From Parafilimonas sp. (GTDB lineage: Bacteria > Bacteroidota > Bacteroidia > Chitinophagales > Chitinophagaceae), in contig JAICKT010000305.1 in NCBI GenBank assembly GCA_025927795.1, positions 1-5,569 of the forward strand: 5,569 bases of DNA, given 5' to 3'. Positions 1-5,569 of this stretch are shown here, piece by piece (position 1 is the first letter of the stretch; the number at the start of each line of letters is the position of its first letter). A model generated the notes under the pieces. It saw only the letters and a program-made list of their open reading frames with translations. It searched no databases and was not told the DNA's origin. The position numbers and the translations under genes were made by a program.

Positions 1-573
1 AAAACACGATATATAAGGATTTCTTGTAAAAAGTATAAAATAAGGATTTGTATCTTTTAATATGTTCTGAATAAATCTTGTTTTAAGTGTGTAAACCTGG
101 CTTTTATCAATGAAACGGCTGTTGCTATTTCCAAAACGTTGCAAAGCCATTTGAATACCTAAACGGAATTTTTTTATTTCTTCATTTGAGGGTTTATCTT
201 TTTCTGTAAGATGATATTGCCGATACAAATCATCACTTCCATAAGACCAGCTTCTTGGCTGAAAAAATTTTGCATGATGTGGATCGGTTTTTATCAACCT
301 TCCCGAAAGCCGTAAGCGACGTGGTAAAAAAAGCTCCAATACTGTAGCCATTTCATCTGCACCTGTCCAATATTTATAGTTTCCTGAAATACTTATAACA
401 GCCTGATTTCTTCTTAATATTCTTGATATAAAAGTAATGCCATCACCCTGGTTACCTAATAAAAAAACAGGTTTAGAAATAGGTACTTTTTTATATAACA
501 GTGCAGCAGGCCAATGCAGCATCCAATTATTTCTCTTGTAATAATAAAGCAGTTTGTTTGCATTCAATCTCAT
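1..573 (-). CDS. Sulfotransferase family protein, 3' end outside window
   Basis: This open frame of 191 codons starts at the ATG at 573-571 and runs off the window at base 1 without a stop, so the C-terminus is missing. The protein shows the layout of PAPS-dependent sulfotransferases (Sulfotransfer_3-like). Residues 36-53 (PVFLLGNQGDGITFISRIL region) are a beta-strand, loop and helix in the place of the 5'-phosphosulfate loop. Residues 156-172 (DKSQVYTLKTRFIQNIL) resemble the family's E-K-T-P...L helix. They are followed by a strand and RNPY (184-187), which matches the R-x-P 3'-phosphate-binding motif. The P-loop is atypical: the usual P-R-S-G-T-T reads Q-G-D-G-I-T. The start overlaps the stop of the upstream glycosyltransferase as ATGA, which implies translational coupling. 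No signal peptide is seen, so it is probably cytoplasmic. The likely role is sulfation of the glycan made by the neighbouring enzymes; the acceptor is unknown. The family call is fairly firm, the activity is inferred. Confidence 0.82.
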   Translation of the reverse strand, partial: MRLNANKLLYYYKRNNWMLHWPAALLYKKVPISKPVFLLGNQGDGITFISRILRRNQAVISISGNYKYWTGADEMATVLELFLPRRLRLSGRLIKTDPHHAKFFQPRSWSYGSDDLYRQYHLTEKDKPSNEEIKKFRLGIQMALQRFGNSNSRFIDKSQVYTLKTRFIQNILKDTNPYFILFTRNPYISCF

Positions 574-1664
574 ATAATTTCTTTGCTGTTGCTATTCAAT
601 ATTTTTTCAAGTTGAAGCAATGCAGGCGCAATATTCATTTCATTCAAACAATAAACGGGAGGGCAACCATAATTCATTCCTCTCTTTGAATAATTATGAC
701 ATGGCATACAATTTAATGAAGGCTGATGTGTAAAGACAAATGCATTAGTAAACGGACCAGTAATATTAAAATCAGTTGGTCCAAAAAAAGTAATAACCGG
801 AACCTTTAAAACAGATGCAAGATGCACGGGGCCGCAATCACCCGAAATAAATAGAGAAGCAGCGGCAACAACACCAATCAATTCATTAAGCGAAAATTTA
901 TTGGCAACATCTAAAACAACAGGTGAATTTATTCGGCTGCACAACTCTTTTGTCAATTCTGCTTCATTGCCAAGCCCTGTTAAAAGTATATGCAGGTTTG
1001 GATATTGTTTAATAATAAATTCAACAATTTTTTTTGCCTGGTGTATTGGAATGCGTTTATGTTTTTGTCCGTCGCCTGAACCTAAATGCACTATTACATA
1101 ATCCTGAATATTTTTTTCTGTTTTGTTCAATAAAACAGTTTTACCGCATGGATATTTTTTTTTATCAAGATAATAGAGATCATAAATTTTTTTCACAAAC
1201 TCTTCATCAGAAATATTTTTTTCAAACAACCTGATAAATTCAGCATTCAAAAAAACCTTATGTTTAAATTTTGAATAATATACTTCCCGTTCATCCGTAA
1301 AATTGATAAGCTTTTTTGAAGTAAATATTTTTTTTGCTTTTGAAAGTTTAAAAAGCCGTTTGCCTAATTTATAATTGATTGTTGGCGATAAAATAATTAT
1401 ATCAACCGGCATTTTGCGCCATTGTGCCAGAAAATGTAATTTATTTTTAAACGAAGATTGCATGCCGGCATATATGATCATATTCTCTTTGGGAATATTA
1501 AATTCAGCATTCAACAAATCAGCGAGATATTGTCTTTGAACAGTTAAATAAACATTCTGCGCATCAACAGTTTCACAAAGCCACCTGATAGCGGGCACTT
1601 TCATAATTACATCTCCAAATGCATGATGTGCGAGGTAACAAATTTTTTTGTTTGTAATATCCAT
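570..1664 (-). CDS. Glycosyltransferase family 9 (heptosyltransferase-like)
   Basis: This 364-residue protein has the GT-B fold signature of GT9, the family of LPS ADP-heptose:heptosyltransferases. Residues 8-29 (ICYLAHHAFGDVIMKVPAIR) match the family N-terminus, where a G-D loop follows the first strand. HLGSGDGQKHKRIP (193-206) begins the C-terminal nucleotide-sugar domain. SGDCGPVHLA (274-283), followed by FFGPT (293-297), is the donor-binding D-[ST]-G-x-x-H-L-A block, with Cys in place of Ser/Thr. A Cys cluster (C319, C322, C334, C339) near the C-terminus is often seen in GT9 proteins. I chose the ATG at 1664. The frame extends to a TTG at 1700, but that would add 12 residues before the conserved first strand and overlap the previous gene. 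The start lies 25 bp after the upstream GT4 stop, and the TGA overlaps the sulfotransferase ATG. The protein is probably cytoplasmic or peripheral to the inner membrane. GT9 membership is well supported; heptose as donor is not shown. Confidence 0.9.
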   Translation of the reverse strand: MDITNKKICYLAHHAFGDVIMKVPAIRWLCETVDAQNVYLTVQRQYLADLLNAEFNIPKENMIIYAGMQSSFKNKLHFLAQWRKMPVDIIILSPTINYKLGKRLFKLSKAKKIFTSKKLINFTDEREVYYSKFKHKVFLNAEFIRLFEKNISDEEFVKKIYDLYYLDKKKYPCGKTVLLNKTEKNIQDYVIVHLGSGDGQKHKRIPIHQAKKIVEFIIKQYPNLHILLTGLGNEAELTKELCSRINSPVVLDVANKFSLNELIGVVAAASLFISGDCGPVHLASVLKVPVITFFGPTDFNITGPFTNAFVFTHQPSLNCMPCHNYSKRGMNYGCPPVYCLNEMNIAPALLQLEKILNSNSKEII

Positions 1665-1689
1665 TTCAGGGTAAACTAATCCAGTAAAT

Positions 1690-2826
1690 TTAAGAAGCAA
1701 CTGCCGGCAAATTATCTTTAAGCAATTGCATGTAAATATTTACGTAAGAAGAAATCATTTGTTGCTGTGAAAATTTTTCAGCCGCAATACTACGTGATAT
1801 TTCACCCATCCTTCTTCTTAATTTTTCATCATTAATTAAAAGCGAAACAGCATCTGCCATTTGCTGAATACTTCCTTTGCTATAAATAAATCCATTTTCT
1901 TCATGATAAACCTGTTCATGAATGCCACCCACATCGCTTGCCACAACTGGCAAACCGGATGCCAACGCTTCGATAATTGCAACTGATAATCCTTCGCGAT
2001 GTGATGTAAATAAAAAAATATCCATATCTGCCAAACACTCGTTTACATTACGCACATTTCCTTTGAATAATATAATTTCCGTTAAATTTTTTTTAGCTAC
2101 TTCTTCCTGTAACTGTTGTTTTAATTCACCATCACCTATTATATATGCCTGAAACTGCAACCCTTTTTTATGCAGCAATTCAATAATAGCAATAAAATCA
2201 AACCAGCCTTTAAAAATTGAAAAATGCGCTACCATCCCAATCACAGGTTTTCTTGTCGGTCGGCTTTGAAAGGAAAATTTATCTAAATCAATACCATTAT
2301 AAACTAATTTTAATTTGTTGTATTTAACGCCATATTTATTTTGTAACGTATCAAATCCTTTTTGCGAAACAGCAATTATTGCATCTGCTTTTCTTAATGT
2401 AATGCGTTCATCAATCCACTCATACAAATTTTTTTTGTACGTGGAATAATGAACCTGGTCTTCGATCATTACAGGTCTTGTTATAACGATAGGAATTTTT
2501 GTTTTTTTTGCTGCAAGTGTTGCAATCAAATCTGTTGCTGCGGCGCCCTGCGTATGTATAAGATCAATTTTTTTACTGCGGATGATTTTAATTATTTGTT
2601 GAATGCTTCTGAAATCGAATTTGCCTTTAATATGGAAAGAAATTACTGTATTACCAGCATCTGTAAACGCTTGTTTTAAAGAACCGTTTGCAGGGTAACA
2701 TACTACAGGTTCTACATTAAAATTTTTCCAAAGACTGGCAATATTTGCCATCCTTCTTTCGGGGCCAGTAACTGTATGTTGCGTATTACGTTTATTTTTT
2801 GAAACAATTATAAACAATACCCTCAT
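1690..2826 (-). CDS. Glycosyltransferase family 4 (GT-B fold)
   Basis: This 378-residue protein has the normal length for a GT4 retaining glycosyltransferase, which moves a sugar from a nucleotide donor to a glycan or lipid-linked acceptor on the cytoplasmic face of the membrane. The N-terminal acceptor domain opens with a hydrophobic strand (RVLFIIVS) and a GPERR motif (21-25), a variant of the common G-G-x-E-R loop. It continues with LIHTQGAAATDLIA (89-102) and ADAIIAVSQ (147-155). The linker VYNGIDLDKF (175-184) is a hallmark of the family. The C-terminal donor domain has IGMVAHFSIFKGW (196-208, with K206), GDGELKQQL (231-239) and the E-x7-E motif, E278 and E286, in EGLSVAIIEALASGLPVVAS. 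The ATG start lies 2 bp after the TAG of the preceding GT4 gene, with no clear Shine-Dalgarno. Family assignment is firm; donor and acceptor cannot be told. Confidence 0.93.
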   Translation of the reverse strand: MRVLFIIVSKNKRNTQHTVTGPERRMANIASLWKNFNVEPVVCYPANGSLKQAFTDAGNTVISFHIKGKFDFRSIQQIIKIIRSKKIDLIHTQGAAATDLIATLAAKKTKIPIVITRPVMIEDQVHYSTYKKNLYEWIDERITLRKADAIIAVSQKGFDTLQNKYGVKYNKLKLVYNGIDLDKFSFQSRPTRKPVIGMVAHFSIFKGWFDFIAIIELLHKKGLQFQAYIIGDGELKQQLQEEVAKKNLTEIILFKGNVRNVNECLADMDIFLFTSHREGLSVAIIEALASGLPVVASDVGGIHEQVYHEENGFIYSKGSIQQMADAVSLLINDEKLRRRMGEISRSIAAEKFSQQQMISSYVNIYMQLLKDNLPAVAS

Positions 2827-2828
2827 TA

Positions 2829-4034
2829 CTATTTTTTATTGAAGAGTGATGGGAATGTTTTTTCTAATTCAGCTATCATAAAATCTGTGCTTACATCAAC
2901 GGTTTGCGATGCTGCATATTTCAATGCAGATACAGTAAGATTATTCCGCAAGCTTTCATCACTTTCCATCATTTTTATTTTGCTTAATAAATCCTGCATA
3001 TTATTATCTTCAAACAAAAGCGCCCTTTCTTCTTTTGCTGTTATAGCAGGAATGCCACCAACATTGGAAGCAATTACAGGCAAACCTCTTGCCATAGCTT
3101 CTAATAAAACTTTAGGCGTACCTTCTGATCTGCTGCTTAAAATAAAAACATCTGCTTCATCAAAAAAATTCCACAAAGCACTTCCGCGTTCTATCTGCCC
3201 GTGAAAAAAAATATTATCACTTACATTAAGTTCATTCGCTAAATCTTTCAGTTTTTGTTCCAATGGTCCAAAGCCAAGAATGTGTAATTGCCAACATTCA
3301 TGTTCTTGTTTTAAAGCAGCGATTGCCCGTATAAGCAGTGCCTGGTTTTTTATACCTGTTAAGCGACCTGCAGTTAATATTTTTTTTACAGGGTTTTTAA
3401 ATTTTACCGGCACATTTTTTACAACGTCTGAATCGTAATGTGCGGTACTAGCTACCAAATGGCAAATAGAGTGATTTTTATGTTTTTCAAAACAGGAGTC
3501 GCCTTGAGCAAAAACTAATTTTTTTTTGCATGCCCAGCGTTCAAGCCTATCATAGAATAAGTAATCGTATTTAAGAAAATAACCTAACAATGATTTTTTA
3601 GACTGCGTTATTTTTTGAGCTTCAATTGCCCAATCTGCAATTACCTGAACGAAATAAGGTTTTCGATAAATTTTACATGCGATGGCACCCATAATACCTG
3701 TATAATCGGGCATACGGTTATGAACAATGTCCATTCTTTTTACATGCTTGAGGGCTTTTAAAAAAATGGCCGGTAATTGAACCAGGTTTTTTAATTCATT
3801 ATTTGGCTGAGGCAGATGAACAATTTCAATATTAATTGTATCAATCTCATAAAAGCCTTTACCAGGTTCCCTTTCTTTAACTCTTGCCGCAAGAATTACT
3901 TTTTCAAATCTTGCACTTATCCCCTTTAAATAATCGCCAAAGCCGCCGTAAGTATAATATTTATTATTATAGAGATAAACTTTTTTAACTGTAAATATTC
4001 CAATACAAAGTTGAACTTTATGGTTTAATAACAT
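2829..4034 (-). CDS. Glycosyltransferase family 4 (GT-B fold), first gene of operon
   Basis: This 401-residue GT4 glycosyltransferase is distinct from its downstream neighbour. The conserved N-terminal region starts near residue 16 (VKKVYLYNNKYYTYGGFGDY) with a G-G-x-G loop at 30-33. DIVHNRMPDYTG (102-113) follows in the acceptor domain. The donor domain carries ILTAGRLTGIKNQALLIRAI (219-238, R224 and K228), GFGPLEQKL (254-262) and the E-x7-E pair E304 and E312 in SEGTPKVLLEAMARGLPVIAS, ending with VGGIPAI. The ATG at 4034 is the only ordinary start near the conserved N-terminus. The next Met is residue 101, and I saw no GTG or TTG codon between residue 1 and the conserved first strand. About 15 residues therefore precede the usual first strand. 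It heads the four-gene run, is followed 2 bp later by the second GT4, and its start is 16 bp from a divergent gene. Sugar specificity is unknown. Confidence 0.92.
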   Translation of the reverse strand: MLLNHKVQLCIGIFTVKKVYLYNNKYYTYGGFGDYLKGISARFEKVILAARVKEREPGKGFYEIDTINIEIVHLPQPNNELKNLVQLPAIFLKALKHVKRMDIVHNRMPDYTGIMGAIACKIYRKPYFVQVIADWAIEAQKITQSKKSLLGYFLKYDYLFYDRLERWACKKKLVFAQGDSCFEKHKNHSICHLVASTAHYDSDVVKNVPVKFKNPVKKILTAGRLTGIKNQALLIRAIAALKQEHECWQLHILGFGPLEQKLKDLANELNVSDNIFFHGQIERGSALWNFFDEADVFILSSRSEGTPKVLLEAMARGLPVIASNVGGIPAITAKEERALLFEDNNMQDLLSKIKMMESDESLRNNLTVSALKYAASQTVDVSTDFMIAELEKTFPSLFNKK

Positions 4035-4050
4035 TTGATAATATAACCGT
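4035..4050. other. Divergent intergenic gap of 16 bp
   Basis: Only 16 AT-rich bases separate the ATG of the minus-strand glycosyltransferase operon from the ATG of the plus-strand beta-helix gene. Promoters for each direction must therefore lie at least partly inside the opposite coding sequence, or the messages are nearly leaderless. I found no convincing Bacteroidota TTTG/TAnnTTTG promoter and no Shine-Dalgarno in either direction. Confidence 0.6.
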
Positions 4051-4119
4051 ATGAAAAATTTTTTTTTATTAACTCTTGTGTGTTACCTCGCTTGTATCTG
4101 TGCTTTCCAAGGTTCGTGC
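4051..4119 (+). other. Lipoprotein signal peptide with lipobox Cys23
   Basis: The first 23 codons give a short basic start (M-K-N), a hydrophobic core from F4 to F19 and the sequence Q-G-S-C-K-N, a loose lipobox of the kind common in Bacteroidota lipoproteins. Cleavage before C23 would yield a lipid-anchored periplasmic or surface protein. Core residues C11, C15 and C17 are extra cysteines. No acidic surface-export signal follows C23 directly; the first acidic residues are E32 and D33. A run of nine T bases (4059-4067) lies in codons 3-6. Confidence 0.7.
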
Positions 4120-4197
4120 AAAAATAATAATTATAGTTTTAATGAAGATGTTGTAACGCTGCAGGAAGGAACATATAACATTGCCGATCTGCATTTA

Positions 4198-4200
4198 TAA
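4198..4200 (+). other. Premature in-frame TAA in the beta-helix gene
   Basis: This TAA closes the 49-residue leader peptide. The same frame then stays open for 444 more codons of recognisable beta-helix sequence, so no frameshift is involved. One substitution would turn it into Lys, Gln, Glu, Ser, Leu or Tyr. It sits in a small direct repeat, TATAA-TCA-TATAA (4196-4208). Confidence 0.85.
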
Positions 4201-4716
4201 TCATATAACAACACACGACTGGTTATAAGAGGTGTTGGTAATACAATATTAATAACTAATAAAGGTGATGGAATAATTTTAGATGCGCTTACTGCTACCA
4301 CTTTAGTTCTGGAAAATCTTAGTTTTAAAAATGAGCGCTATGCAATTACTTATACAAACCCAACTTTTTCTAAAGATTCATTAATAATTAAAAACTGTTC
4401 TTTCCAAGGTTGTGAGGCGGGGCTTTATATTAAAAATGCAAAGTTTGGTATAAACAATTTAATTATTCAAAACTGTGTTGTTACAGGCAAAGGAACTACA
4501 AGAAAGCTTGTAAGCAGCCAAAAAGGATTTTTTGCATTTTGTCCAGTACAGAATGCATTAATAAAAGAAGATACAGTTACCGATTTACAAGGTGTTGGCG
4601 GCACACTTCGTGCAATTCATGTTGGTGTTATTGGTTGTGCATTCAACAAATATGAAGTTTCAAATAATTTAATTGAAAATATTACTGGCGGCGACCCCGG
4701 TGAAGAACAAGGTATT

Positions 4717-5535
4717 ATGGTATTAGGTGAAGGAAGTGCATATATACATCATAATTTATTAAAAAATATTTTTCATACCATTCCTGGCACCAACGATGTA
4801 GAAGGTATATACTCTAAATGCTTGAAGACAGAAATTGCATTTAATGTTTTAGAAGATGTTGGCGATACTGAAGCTTCAATATGCGTAAAGGGAGCGCAGG
4901 AATCAGATTCAGTTAATACTTATATTCATGACAACAGCATTAATTTTTCACCAGATCGTGATCCGGCACGAAAAACGGCTGGTATTAGAACTGTAAATAC
5001 CAAAAATCTTGAAATAAAAAATAATATTATTAATGGTGCACAAGATCCTAATGGTGCAATTAACATCAAATCTGATCTTACCGATAATAAAATTGAGAAT
5101 ATGATAATTACAGAAAATAAAATAACAGCATGTTTGGGCATCGGGATAAGAATTAGTGGCGCTGCTTATAAAAATGTTTCTATTAATAAAAACATAATTT
5201 ATCTTTCCGATACTTCATCAGTTAAAGGCAGCAGTTATGGAATTCAATTTCAAATTTTAAAAAGCCTCCAGGCAATACAACCCGCAGATTTTATTATAAC
5301 AAATAACATAATTAAAACAAGCCGTCCCAAAACTGTTGGGATTTTTATAGCTCAGCAAAATAAAAATAGAAGTAAGAGAAATGTTGGCAGCCCTAATAAT
5401 ACGTTCATTAATTATGACACTTTTAATTTCTCTGAAAACCCTAAAATTTATGACAATGAAATTACAGTACCAGAAAAGAAACTAATTGTTGATCCCCGGT
5501 TGGTAAAGATGTCATTAAAAGACATTGCTCAATAG
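4717..5535 (+). CDS. C-terminal beta-helix fragment, longest intact reading frame
   Basis: If the upstream stop is real, this is the only sizeable piece with an ordinary start codon: 272 residues, equal to residues 223-494 of the full frame. It begins in the middle of a helix coil (GIMVLGEGSAYIHHNLL), has no signal peptide and no ribosome-binding site that I can see, so it is probably not a true independent gene. It holds eight coil steps (IHHN, IAFN, IHDN, IKNN, ITEN, INKN, ITNN, IYDN). The first four are spaced exactly 30 residues apart, the fifth 31. A stretch with D249-x-E251-x4-K256 and K280-G281 faintly recalls the catalytic region of polysaccharide lyase family 6. The C-terminus (VPEKKLIVDPRLVKMSLKDIAQ) leaves the helix pattern and may cap it. 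Treat this as part of the broken gene. Confidence 0.4.
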   Translation: MVLGEGSAYIHHNLLKNIFHTIPGTNDVEGIYSKCLKTEIAFNVLEDVGDTEASICVKGAQESDSVNTYIHDNSINFSPDRDPARKTAGIRTVNTKNLEIKNNIINGAQDPNGAINIKSDLTDNKIENMIITENKITACLGIGIRISGAAYKNVSINKNIIYLSDTSSVKGSSYGIQFQILKSLQAIQPADFIITNNIIKTSRPKTVGIFIAQQNKNRSKRNVGSPNNTFINYDTFNFSENPKIYDNEITVPEKKLIVDPRLVKMSLKDIAQ

Positions 5536-5569
5536 GATTGCGTTGTATATTATTTAATCAATTAAAACC
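5536..5569. other. Short AT-rich tail, no gene
   Basis: These 34 bases after the beta-helix stop codon hold only a small perfect AT inverted repeat (TTTAAT-CA-ATTAAA, 5553-5566). Its 6-bp all-AT stem, 2-base loop and lack of a T tract make it a poor terminator candidate. The window ends before any further gene can be seen. Confidence 0.5.

Larger units (their letters stand above)
4051..5535 (+). pseudogene. Secreted right-handed beta-helix lipoprotein, broken by an in-frame stop at codon 50
   Basis: Read as one frame this is 494 codons from ATG 4051 to TAG 5533, with a single TAA at codon 50. Residues 1-23 are a lipoprotein signal (K2, a hydrophobic core, then Q-G-S-C23). Residues 34-49 and 51-62 (VVTLQEGTYNIADLHL, stop, SYNNTRLVIRGV) form the typical opening of a parallel beta-helix, so both sides of the stop belong to one protein. 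The rest is a ladder of helix coils. Each has the step [I/V]-x-x-N, with Asn at 89, 115, 141, 206, 235, 265, 295, 325, 356, 381, 419 and 469. Codons 51-222 contain no ATG, GTG or TTG, so restart close after the stop is unlikely. Such folds include polysaccharide lyases, epimerases and glycan-binding proteins, and no activity can be assigned. It is divergent from the glycan operon, which hints at a role on the same polymer. A base-call error instead of a real mutation is possible. Confidence 0.75.

Noticed and set aside
1665..1700. Upstream TTG start at 1700 for the GT9 gene, giving 12 extra residues
   Set aside because: It would overlap the previous gene by 11 bp and place a stretch before the conserved first strand that the family does not have. 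The ATG at 1664 fits the family N-terminus.
2839..3204. Plus-strand reading frame of 121 codons opposite the first GT4 gene
   Set aside because: It lies wholly antisense to the conserved GT4 donor domain and shows no recognisable domain. The same holds for the plus-strand frames at 501-689, 901-1101, 1034-1234, 1922-2152 and 2449-2679.
4029..4037. TAACATTTG as a Bacteroidota -7 promoter element for the beta-helix gene
   Set aside because: It has one base too many compared with TAnnTTTG. The nearest upstream TTG (4011-4013) is only 15 bases away, short of the usual spacing, and almost no leader would remain.
4198..4200. TAA read as a sense codon (recoding) in this organism
   Set aside because: Neighbouring genes end in TAG, TAA and TGA at positions that fit their families, so no stop codon appears to be reassigned. 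One nonsense change or sequencing error is simpler.
4926..5141. Minus-strand 71-codon frame with hydrophobic stretches
   Set aside because: It is antisense to the beta-helix coils, and its hydrophobic look comes from reverse reading of Asn- and Ile-rich codons. No start context supports it.
5553..5566. AT inverted repeat after the beta-helix gene as a terminator
   Set aside because: The stem is six A/T pairs with a two-base loop and no T tract. This is expected by chance in such AT-rich sequence.

Overview
The window is AT-rich (low GC by eye, not computed). Its translation starts lack clear Shine-Dalgarno sequences, it carries a lipoprotein signal ending in Gly-Ser-Cys-Lys, and it has a compact glycosyltransferase operon. 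These traits together suggest a member of the Bacteroidota. That placement is an inference; there is no rRNA or other marker gene here.

Bases 1-4034 hold a tightly packed run of four genes on the minus strand. In transcription order they are two GT4-type (GT-B fold) glycosyltransferases (4034-2829 and 2826-1690), a GT9 heptosyltransferase-like glycosyltransferase (1664-570), and a PAPS-type sulfotransferase (573 to beyond base 1, C-terminus outside the window). The gaps are 2 bp, 25 bp and a 4-bp ATGA overlap, so one polycistronic message is very likely. The sulfotransferase is open to the window edge and is easy to miss because its stop codon is not in the window. The set reads as part of a locus that builds a surface glycan (exopolysaccharide, capsule or LPS-like) and probably sulfates it. 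The sugar donors and acceptors cannot be read from the sequence.

Bases 4051-5535 on the plus strand hold a divergently transcribed, secreted right-handed parallel beta-helix lipoprotein. Its start codon is only 16 bp from the start of the glycosyltransferase operon. The frame is continuous over 494 codons except for one in-frame TAA at codon 50 (4198-4200), just after the signal peptide. Helix-like sequence continues in the same frame straight after the stop, so this is a recent nonsense mutation or a base-call error. The longest uninterrupted piece with a normal start is 4717-5535.

Bases 5536-5569 are a short AT-rich tail with no gene. I saw no tRNA, rRNA, CRISPR array, insertion sequence or riboswitch. 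The most notable points are the nonsense codon in the beta-helix gene, the sulfotransferase with an unusual PAPS loop joined to a glycosyltransferase operon, and a weak polysaccharide-lyase-6-like residue pattern in the beta-helix.
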